The notes beneath the pieces are model-generated. The model was not told the DNA's origin and did not search any database. It saw nothing but the letters and a program-made list of their open reading frames with translations. 12,422 bases of DNA from Peptococcaceae bacterium (GTDB taxonomy: Bacteria > Bacillota > Peptococcia > Peptococcales > Peptococcaceae): positions 1 through 12,422 of the forward strand of contig CAAETY010000133.1 of assembly GCA_900759105.1 (NCBI GenBank), read 5' to 3'. Position 1 is the first letter of the stretch; the number at the start of each line of letters is the position of its first letter. Position numbers and translations under genes: made by a program. Shown piece after piece: positions 1 to 6,188 of the stretch.

Positions 1-3
1 ACC

Positions 4-633
4 ATGAGCGTTGTTGAAATTGTTGACCATCCCCTGATCCAGCACAAAATCAGCCTGCTGCGTGACCGCAACACCGGCACCAAGGAGTTCCGTGACCTCG
101 TGAGCGAGATCGCGATGCTGCTCTGCTATGAGGCTACCCGCGACCTGCCCACCGAGGAAGTCGAGGTCGAGACCCCCGTGGCTCTGGCCCGCACCAAGGT
201 CCTGGCCGGCCGTAAGCTGGCTCTGGTCCCCATCCTGCGCGCCGGCCTCGGCATGGTGGACGGCATGCTGAACCTGATCCCCGCCGCCAAGGTCGGCCAC
301 ATCGGCATGTACCGCAACGAGGAGACGCTGGAGCCCGTTGAGTACTACTGCAAGCTGCCCAACGACATCAACGAGCGCGAGGTCTTTGTTCTGGATCCGA
401 TGCTGGCCACCGGCGGCAGCGCCTGCGACGCCATCGGCCAGATCAAGAAGCGCGGTGCCAAGCACATCAAGTTCATCGGTCTGGTTGCTGCCCCTCAGGG
501 TCTGAAGGCTCTGCATGAGGCCCACCCCGATGTGGACATCTATGTCGGCGCACTGGACGAGAAGCTGAACGACAACGGCTACATCGTCCCCGGTCTGGGT
601 GACGCCGGTGACCGTATCTTCGGCACGAAGTAA
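4..633 (+). CDS. upp: Uracil phosphoribosyltransferase
   Basis: Cytosolic pyrimidine salvage enzyme that converts uracil and PRPP to UMP and pyrophosphate. The 209-residue product has the normal length for the family. The PRPP-binding loop is visible as LDPMLATGGSA (residues 130-140), preceded by the VPILRAGLGM segment (75-84). The uracil-binding C-terminal stretch GYIVPGLGDAGDR lies at 192-204, and the protein ends in FGTK as most bacterial Upp proteins do. The ATG at position 4 matches the usual N-terminus, but its ribosome binding site lies outside the window. Codon use is strongly GC-biased, unlike the island to the right. An intrinsic terminator follows directly, so it is the last gene of its transcript. 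Identification is by family motifs and is secure. Confidence 0.97.
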   Translation: MSVVEIVDHPLIQHKISLLRDRNTGTKEFRDLVSEIAMLLCYEATRDLPTEEVEVETPVALARTKVLAGRKLALVPILRAGLGMVDGMLNLIPAAKVGHIGMYRNEETLEPVEYYCKLPNDINEREVFVLDPMLATGGSACDAIGQIKKRGAKHIKFIGLVAAPQGLKALHEAHPDVDIYVGALDEKLNDNGYIVPGLGDAGDRIFGTK

Positions 634-644
634 GACTTTAAAAT

Positions 645-689
645 AAAAACAGGGGCGTGAACCGTTATGGATTCACGCCCCTGTTTTTT
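645..689 (+). terminator. Bidirectional intrinsic terminator after upp
   Basis: A 17-bp perfect stem (645-661 pairing with 672-688, core CAGGGGCGTGAA) with a 9-nt loop is followed by a T run on the plus strand. It is preceded by an A run, so it also has the form of a terminator on the minus strand. It lies 12 bp after the upp stop and between two convergent genes, so it can end both transcripts. Confidence 0.93.
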
Positions 690-700
690 CAGTTTTGTAG

Positions 701-720
701 GGGCCGGGCATGCCCGGCCC
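701..720. repeat. GC-rich palindromic intergenic repeat (REP-like)
   Basis: GGGCCGGGCATGCCCGGCCC is a perfect 20-bp palindrome, preceded by TTGTAG and followed by GCGCG. Similar short palindromes of the form GTAGGGGC...GCCCG are, to my recollection, scattered between genes in Oscillospiraceae genomes. That identification is from memory and not tested here. It lies in the convergent upp/G5-3D interval and may also act in RNA 3' end formation. Confidence 0.6.
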
Positions 721-772
721 GCGCGTATAAGGCAAACAGTCATTTGCGGGAAAATTGAGGGCGGCAGCGCTT

Positions 773-1906
773 TTATCTTCCTACAACCGTATCCGCCTCT
801 AAAATTGCGTCGTTCTGCTCTTTATACCGGGCGGCGGTCTCGTCATCCAGCACGTAGACCGTGACAGGGATAACCGCGTTCTCCACCGACTCCTCGTACG
901 TCTCATAGTACAGATCAATGAAAGCCTTTCCCTGCACCAGAGCCGTGCCGGTGTCGGCGGCGTAGGCGTAGCCATAGACGAACTTTCCATCGTCGCTGGT
1001 GATGTACAGCAGAGAGCCGTAAGGTATGACGCCCGGATTGATGGCCACTGTGCCGTAGGTCAGTCGGCGCCCGCTGGCCCCCTTGGCCGTGGCGGAGGCG
1101 GAATAGCCCGTGGCACGCTGCCCCGTATAGGTTGCGGCGACGCCCTCGACGGGTACGCCATCGACCACATCCGGCCCGACAAAGCCGGAAACGGGAGCCT
1201 GCTCGCCGTAAATTTTCTGCACGGTGGGCATCATCGCGGTCTCATTCACACGCTCGATCTCATTCGTCTCGGCCCACTCGCCGTCGATCCACTTCTCGCG
1301 GTAGACAACGGTGTCCTGCCCATCGTGTCCCTCCTCCAAGGTCATGACCTTGCTCTGCTTGCGGTAGAACAGGCTCGTCGGGATCTCCTCGATCTCGGTG
1401 GGGACGACCTCATCGACAGTGTACTCGTTGTAGGTAACGCGCTGCACCGTGATGCCGCTGCCCTCGGGGACGATTTCATCCGCTGCGGGGGTCAGCAGGT
1501 CGTCCGCCGTGTAGGTCAGCCCTGCGCGCTCAAGCAGCTCCGCCGTTGTGTGCGTGCCGGTGACGGTCAGCTCCTGCATTGCGCCGTCCGCCGTGACCGG
1601 CACCGTGTAGGCGCGCAGGACGTCCAGCCGCTCCCCGTCCTCGGTCTGGGACCAGACGGCTTCGTCGTGTTCGCCCAGCGGCGGCGTGCCGGACTGCTGC
1701 AGAACGGCAGCCAGATCGGTGGCTGCCGTCAAAATGCGCACGGTATCGCCGTGGGTATCGACGACGGTGGTAAAGTGCAGCGCCGACCCGGTAAACGCGA
1801 TGGCCGCTGCCAGCGCTGCCGCCCCGCCCAGCAGTGCCCCCCACTTGGGGCCCGCCAGCGCCGCCCAGCGGCGGATATGCTCTCTTGTTTTTACGGATAA
1901 GGCCAT
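773..1906 (-). CDS. Membrane-anchored G5/3D-domain cell wall protein
   Basis: Predicted 377-residue surface protein of the YabE/YocH/RpfB-like type, probably acting on or binding peptidoglycan. It has a short cytoplasmic basic N-terminus, one membrane segment at about 22-45, two DUF348-like segments (about 47-100 and 110-158), a G5-like domain (about 155-235) and a C-terminal 3D domain (about 262-353). The 3D domain shows VAINPGVIPYG, ADTGTA and FIDLYY. Two of the three family aspartates are present (D318, D331); the first is Asn290. No transglycosylase (Rpf/SLT) domain is present, so enzymatic activity is uncertain. The ATG at 1906 is chosen because AGGAGG lies 5 nt upstream; an in-frame extension to 1948 has no such site. 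GC-rich like upp and therefore chromosomal. The island inserts about 90 bp upstream of its start. Confidence 0.88.
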   Translation of the reverse strand: MALSVKTREHIRRWAALAGPKWGALLGGAAALAAAIAFTGSALHFTTVVDTHGDTVRILTAATDLAAVLQQSGTPPLGEHDEAVWSQTEDGERLDVLRAYTVPVTADGAMQELTVTGTHTTAELLERAGLTYTADDLLTPAADEIVPEGSGITVQRVTYNEYTVDEVVPTEIEEIPTSLFYRKQSKVMTLEEGHDGQDTVVYREKWIDGEWAETNEIERVNETAMMPTVQKIYGEQAPVSGFVGPDVVDGVPVEGVAATYTGQRATGYSASATAKGASGRRLTYGTVAINPGVIPYGSLLYITSDDGKFVYGYAYAADTGTALVQGKAFIDLYYETYEESVENAVIPVTVYVLDDETAARYKEQNDAILEADTVVGR

Positions 1907-1929
1907 GAAAGCCTCCTTTTTTGCCATAG

Positions 1930-1959
1930 AAAAGGCGCCGGCCCACAAGGACCGACGCC
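1930..1959 (-). promoter_or_regulatory. Leader stem-loop before the G5/3D gene, possible attenuator
   Basis: On the minus-strand RNA, GGCGUCGGUCC (1959-1949) pairs with GGGCCGGCGCC (1944-1934) over 11 bp, including two G-U pairs that would be mismatches in the opposite RNA. A short UUUU follows, and the ribosome binding site comes about 12 nt later. The shape fits a terminator or attenuator in the 5' leader. No riboswitch class could be assigned with the sequence visible. Confidence 0.5.
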
Positions 1960-1997
1960 ATAAATGCTGTGGGATAAAGCTTTTGCTGCGCAGCAGA

Positions 1998-2016
1998 AAT
2001 CAGCGCTTGCTGAACT
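1998..2016. repeat. attL candidate, left direct repeat of the island
   Basis: AATCAGCGCTTGCTGAACT, identical to 12277-12295. The core contains an inverted repeat TCAGC-GCTT-GCTGA, as expected for paired recombinase binding arms around a short crossover region. GC-rich chromosomal sequence lies to the left and AT-rich island sequence to the right. Confidence 0.82.
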
Positions 2017-2072
2017 TATGCGGCGCAGATGATGTGTTATTTACATTTCAGTCTTTGCGTTTTCGAATTGAA

Positions 2073-2101
2073 ATAATAACACAAAATCGTAGGTTTTGCA
2101 A
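2073..2101 (-). promoter_or_regulatory. Leftward promoter at the left end of the island
   Basis: On the minus strand TTGCAA (2101-2096) is separated by 17 bp from TATTAT (2078-2073), which carries an extended TGT just upstream. Transcription would start near 2066, cross attL and read into the G5/3D gene. The -10 is good and the -35 only moderate. It overlaps one arm of a 9-bp inverted repeat (TGTGTTATT, 2033-2041, with AATAACACA, 2075-2083) that could be an operator or stem. Confidence 0.55.
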
Positions 2102-2143
2102 GTCTTTTGACAAAATAGCCGCACTTGTAACAAAAATCAACTA

Positions 2144-2219
2144 TGTGCCTTGCTTCTTTTGTGCTTCTTACCCATGGCAGCTCAGGGCGATGGAAAGAAT
2201 TGCGGGGTTGCAAGGCACA
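2144..2219 (+). promoter_or_regulatory. Hairpin leader upstream of tnpV
   Basis: TGTGCCTTGC (2144-2153) and GCAAGGCACA (2210-2219) form a perfect 10-bp inverted repeat enclosing 56 nt, ending 26 nt before the tnpV start. A TTGACA box at 2107-2112 could be its -35, although no convincing -10 follows at 17 bp. The whole may be a structured 5' leader or a leftover mobile-element end. I cannot match it to a known RNA class. Confidence 0.45.
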
Positions 2220-2245
2220 CCTAAATTAAATCGGAGGATTCGATT

Positions 2246-2569
2246 ATGAATGAATTTGATTTTAGTGTTTTAACTGCGGGCGAGCCTGCACAGTTTGGAA
2301 AATACGGCAGTCTGCGGCTGCGCTATCTGAAAGAAAACAAGCCTACACTATATCAGGCTTTGCTACAAGGTCATTTGCTCAATGCTCACCTAAACGAGAT
2401 TGACCAACAGGCCCATGAAGTGGTGGAGCAAATCGCGCAGCAGCTTATCCGTAGCGAACAGTTTGACAAATCGGTCAAGCTATCGAATCCTATTCTGTGG
2501 GTGCAAAAGATGAATTCTTTCAGGTCCATTGCTGAAGAAGCTGTTATGCGTGATTTAATCTATTGCTAA
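2246..2569 (+). CDS. tnpV: TnpV-family transposon-encoded protein
   Basis: 107-residue soluble protein resembling the TnpV family, small proteins of unknown biochemical role encoded on transposons and conjugative elements of Clostridia. Family-like features are GKYGSLRLRYLKENKPTLYQ (18-37), the LLNAHLNEIDQQA segment (about 45-57), the WVQKMNSFRSIAEE segment (about 85-98) and the terminal LIYC. Length is normal. The start has a clear GGAGG 9 nt upstream. It stands alone, rightward, between attL and the convergent defence block, with its own terminator. No transposase or resolvase partner is nearby, so it is probably a passenger or a relic of an earlier nested element. The symbol rests on family resemblance. 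Confidence 0.8.
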   Translation: MNEFDFSVLTAGEPAQFGKYGSLRLRYLKENKPTLYQALLQGHLLNAHLNEIDQQAHEVVEQIAQQLIRSEQFDKSVKLSNPILWVQKMNSFRSIAEEAVMRDLIYC

Positions 2570-2580
2570 TTTGAGAATTG

Positions 2581-2617
2581 TCGGATGCCCTTGCTACGGT
2601 GAGAGCATCCGATTTTT
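2581..2617 (+). terminator. Intrinsic terminator after tnpV
   Basis: TCGGATGC (2581-2588) pairs with GCATCCGA (2605-2612), followed by TTTTT. It begins 11 bp after the tnpV stop. The stem is also in position to stop the leftward ATPase transcript, but the minus strand lacks a good U run. Confidence 0.85.
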
Positions 2618-2776
2618 ATTATTAGCATCATCAGCAGCTGTTCATCATCTGTTAGATGGCACACACGATTAATAAGCCCCTTACTTCTTCTACGTCCTAT
2701 GGAAGTTCCTGGCTGGAGTAGGCACTAAAGAAACATGGTTTCACCATTAGATTCAAAAGAGCAAAAACGGTCGTTA

Positions 2777-4306
2777 TTATGTATGAGTTGCAACAAATTC
2801 GCGCATCAAATCAATTGACTCACGAAGTTCTTCTTCCGTATAGCGACGGTTTCTTCTGTTTTCTGGATGATGTATTTGATGTCGAATAATCTCGCTTAAA
2901 ATTTTATGCTCTTTACGTTCTGTTCCATCAGGAAAAATGCGAATATAGGGCAGCATTGTCTTACCATTCTTATATTCAGCCAACCATCCCTGCTCTTCGA
3001 TAAATCCATACAATTCATTGTGATATTCTTCTGTCACCTCAGAAAAGGCAAGGTAATTTACTTCATTAAGCGATGGATAGGGTAACTGACCAGGATCGAC
3101 AAGTTGAACGCTATCAATTCCGGCTCCATAAGAAATCAGTCTTAAATTATGAAAATCAAGTTCTTTAACAACATTTGCACTATGCGTGGTAATAATGATT
3201 TGAGTATTATCTGTTTCCGAAAGCGTTAGGAAAGCCCGAATTAGTTTTCGTTGATTTTCTGCATGCTGAGAAGTCTCCGGTTCTTCAATCGCATAGATGA
3301 TGCTTGGGGCTTCACGTTCTCGCAAACGGCGTTCTGCCTCTGCCCTAAAAAAGTTTAGTAGAACAAGCCTTTTAACGCCACTACCTCGTTTATTTATGGG
3401 GATATCATTGTCACCCGTAATAGATACGCCTTTGAACACATCTGCCCATTTTAGGCTTGTAGCTGATGGTATAACCGGATTCAAACTATTCGCCACTTCA
3501 GGGCTCATCTCTCGTAGCTTTTCTAATGTCCGGGATGAAACCTCTCTAAGTTTTTGCTCCACTTCTTCTGCGACAGAGCATAGTGTAGCTGTTAAAGTTT
3601 CGTCAGCAAGAATTTCCTTTACCGCCTCTTTTAATGGATCTTGAACTTCGCTATCTCCATCATTGTTCTTTCGATCGGCTTGAAACAGCGTGTATAATGG
3701 CAAATATTTTTGAAGCTTGTCCCAAATTGTTTTTGCATCATTCTTCGTGACATCAATATCTATTTTTGCAAGTTGTAGATTATCTGAATAGTACCCCCAT
3801 ATGGCTTTTCGCATTGTTGCATTTCTCGTCTGATCCGTACATTCAATTGATCTAGAGCTAAGGATTCTACGCAATTCGCTATCCTTTTTTAAGAGCAAAT
3901 CGGCGCAATCAGGATTCGTTGGATGATAAGCTCGAATAAAAACCTTAGGTCCACCAGCATTTGGATATTTTTTTACAATCTCGAGTTGGTGTTCCTCATT
4001 AAGTAAATATTCGCTCGCAAGCGTTGTCTCATTTGTCGCATCAATAACTACCGTTTCTGGTAAATCTTCAAAGCATATTGCAATAGAAATTTCTTTATTC
4101 CCATGCTCAGCCTCATTCTTATTTATATCATCCTTATCAATCTTAACGCAGCCTTTTCCCTCATTAAAGAAGATATCAAGAGCCTCTAAAATGCTTGATT
4201 TTCCTGCATCATTTTTCCCAACAAAGGCTGTGAGATTTTCAAATTCTATTGTTACTGCATTCGAATATCGGCGAAAGTTCTGTAACGTCATAGACTTTAT
4301 CCGCAT
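2777..4306 (-). CDS. AAA (OLD/RecF-like) ATPase with HEPN-like C-terminal motif, putative defence effector
   Basis: 509-residue ATP-binding protein of the AAA_15/OLD-like, SMC-related type. The N-terminus MRIKSMTLQNFRRY leads to Walker A GKNDAGKSS (30-38). An ABC-signature-like RGSGVKRL lies at 307-314, Walker B IIYAIEEPE at 336-344 and the switch histidine THS at 374-376. A middle segment at 225-265 is helical and charged. No Toprim EG...DxD motif follows the ATPase core, so it is not a complete OLD nuclease. The C-terminus carries NEVNYLAFSEVTEEYHNELY (414-433) and IRHQIHHPENRR (474-485); R475-x4-H480 matches the RX4-6H pattern of HEPN RNases, which is inference only. A good AGGAG precedes the ATG. 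It lies 162 bp downstream of the endonuclease gene, and a near-palindrome at 4418-4433 sits in that gap. Likely an accessory anti-phage gene; target unknown. Confidence 0.8.
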   Translation of the reverse strand: MRIKSMTLQNFRRYSNAVTIEFENLTAFVGKNDAGKSSILEALDIFFNEGKGCVKIDKDDINKNEAEHGNKEISIAICFEDLPETVVIDATNETTLASEYLLNEEHQLEIVKKYPNAGGPKVFIRAYHPTNPDCADLLLKKDSELRRILSSRSIECTDQTRNATMRKAIWGYYSDNLQLAKIDIDVTKNDAKTIWDKLQKYLPLYTLFQADRKNNDGDSEVQDPLKEAVKEILADETLTATLCSVAEEVEQKLREVSSRTLEKLREMSPEVANSLNPVIPSATSLKWADVFKGVSITGDNDIPINKRGSGVKRLVLLNFFRAEAERRLREREAPSIIYAIEEPETSQHAENQRKLIRAFLTLSETDNTQIIITTHSANVVKELDFHNLRLISYGAGIDSVQLVDPGQLPYPSLNEVNYLAFSEVTEEYHNELYGFIEEQGWLAEYKNGKTMLPYIRIFPDGTERKEHKILSEIIRHQIHHPENRRNRRYTEEELRESIDLMREFVATHT

Positions 4307-4468
4307 ATTTCTTTCTCCTAATCTTTCAAATATCCAAGTCGAATGTTGTCTATTTTCAACAATTTATCCATTTCATTGTAATTATCAAGATTTAGTGTAA
4401 GAATTTTGCTAGTTTACTTTTAAGCGCTCAAAATAGTACTACCCTTTCACTTAGTTAAAAAGCATTTT

Positions 4469-6175
4469 TTACGCTGTTCTGACTTCACGCATTTTCTTAG
4501 TTACAGTTGCATTGATATGCTGCTTCCAATTTGGTGCGTCTAAAACATCTCTCTTCGTTTCACACTCCAAAATCAGATCTCGCAGATATTCCGGTTTAGC
4601 CTGTTGTTTTTCAAACATTGCCATAAAGTAGCTTCTAAATTGTTCCAATGTCAGCGGAACAATATCAAGCCGCTGCTTTACATCCCCTTTTGCATACCAA
4701 ATACCATGGCGGAACGTCTCCGCCGTATTAGTGTCAATCTTAATGGCAATAAACATACCATATACCGGCTTATTGTACTTCAAAACAGCATCTGATACAT
4801 GGCGTCTGACCGGCTCACCTTCCATAGCCTCTTGGCGTGACGAAGTAGACATCGTAACCTCTGTCAAAATTGTAAAATCATTAAATTCACAATAAAGATC
4901 ACCTCGACCGCCTCCCGCAGCAGAAACCGGCATAAAGTCAGAATCCAGCTTAAATCCTCTAACCTCATAAGGTTTGTTCAACATATGATCAATTGCAAGT
5001 GCAGCGCGCCATAGTGTCCATTCAAGATAGACTGGCGTTTCATCTTTTGGTACTTCAATAGCACTATCCTCATCATAAACGGTTTTACCACCGCCCTTAA
5101 TGAGCAATTCCATATAATCAGAAATTTCTTTCCACTGGTTGCATTGATCAGCTGCATATTGAATTTCATCGGTTTGTGCAAGGATACTTTCCAGTCGTTG
5201 CCTTGCTATATTAACTTCTGTGGGTGTGGTTAATGGCAAATCCGAAATATCAAACACAATATGCCGATCTTTCATCTGTTTGATAAGGTCATCCAAAATT
5301 GTTCGTGCTATTGTAATATCGTCTGTTGGAAGCGGCGCACCTTTGCAAAGTATCTTATACTGTTCAATAAGCACTTCTGCACTTGCCGTACTCTTTGCTA
5401 ATTTTTCCGCCAATACGTGTTTTGCAGGTACAATAATCAGCCCACGCCCTTTACGCTGGAGAACGCCTGAAATGCGAAGATAACGCATATTCATGTCACT
5501 GTAATCCAAGAAATTGTCAGACTTTTTGTCATAATATTTTCCGCGTTCAACAATTTCTTTTCGATCAAAAGTGCGTTTCGCAGTAGCAGCAGATCTGCGT
5601 CTTCTAAGATCAAGAATATGATCGACAACTTCCGAAAGATTATAGCTCGGATTTGTTGTATGCCCCCATAGTGCAAATTCTATTCTGCTAAGTTCAGATG
5701 AACCTGTACGCTTTTCAAGCTCAAGCATAATCGCAAGCAGCCATCTTAACGGTGAGAAATAGCGCTTTCCATCCGGCATTGGAAACTGTTCTACGCTCAT
5801 TGCTCGCAAATAGCATTCTTGTACTGCTGCATAGGTATCTGCTTTTAGGAACATTCTCCCAAATGGCGTAATGTTATCCACCGGGCCAAGATCCTCTTGC
5901 ATTCCATCTTTCTTCTTTATCTGTGGATAAATAAATCCGTTTTTGGCAAACATCAATCTCCATTTTCTTGCATGGCTTCCTGATTCATCTTTGCCTTCTT
6001 CATTTTGAATAATACCTTTTTCATTCAAAAGATTCATAAAGCCGATCTCATTATCTTTTCCATGGAGATTGCCTACAAATGGAGAACCTGCAAAAACTTT
6101 GAAACCATCTTGAATACGATTGGGATTGCGCAAACCTGTATTGCCTACCAACCAGATATCGATCTGCTCTTTCAT
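4469..6175 (-). CDS. AlwI-family type IIS restriction endonuclease
   Basis: 568-residue nuclease of the AlwI/PleI/MlyI/BstNBI family, which binds a short asymmetric site and cuts a few bases to one side. N-terminal residues 1-310 would form the recognition part; WLVGNTGLRNPNR (8-20) is typical of the family. The catalytic region is GRGDLYCEF (423-431), LTEVTM (437-442) and RQEAMEGEPVRRH (447-459). D426, E439 and E452 are spaced 13 and 13 residues apart, which as I recall is the spacing of the active-site acids of the related nickase BspD6I. It starts 13 bp after the methyltransferase stop with AAGGTG as ribosome binding site, so it is translated second in the same operon. The family includes enzymes for GGATC and GAGTC; the exact site here cannot be read from sequence. 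The gene is intact. Confidence 0.9.
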   Translation of the reverse strand: MKEQIDIWLVGNTGLRNPNRIQDGFKVFAGSPFVGNLHGKDNEIGFMNLLNEKGIIQNEEGKDESGSHARKWRLMFAKNGFIYPQIKKKDGMQEDLGPVDNITPFGRMFLKADTYAAVQECYLRAMSVEQFPMPDGKRYFSPLRWLLAIMLELEKRTGSSELSRIEFALWGHTTNPSYNLSEVVDHILDLRRRRSAATAKRTFDRKEIVERGKYYDKKSDNFLDYSDMNMRYLRISGVLQRKGRGLIIVPAKHVLAEKLAKSTASAEVLIEQYKILCKGAPLPTDDITIARTILDDLIKQMKDRHIVFDISDLPLTTPTEVNIARQRLESILAQTDEIQYAADQCNQWKEISDYMELLIKGGGKTVYDEDSAIEVPKDETPVYLEWTLWRAALAIDHMLNKPYEVRGFKLDSDFMPVSAAGGGRGDLYCEFNDFTILTEVTMSTSSRQEAMEGEPVRRHVSDAVLKYNKPVYGMFIAIKIDTNTAETFRHGIWYAKGDVKQRLDIVPLTLEQFRSYFMAMFEKQQAKPEYLRDLILECETKRDVLDAPNWKQHINATVTKKMREVRTA

Positions 6176-6188
6176 ATCACACCTTCAA

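Noticed and set aside
1325..1900. Long plus-strand open frame of 191 codons opposite the G5/3D gene
   Set aside because: It is a frame shadow in GC-rich DNA; the opposite strand has clear domains and a strong ribosome binding site, while this frame has neither.
1686..2249. Plus-strand open frame of 187 codons crossing attL
   Set aside because: It overlaps the G5/3D gene antisense, spans the proposed island boundary, and has no recognisable product.
2695..2800. Possible plus-strand gene remnant with an in-frame stop (a stretch reading ALKKHGFTIRFKRAKTVV)
   Set aside because: It reads somewhat like a protein C-terminus but I cannot name a family, it has a stop near its start and runs into the ATPase 3' end; too weak to annotate.
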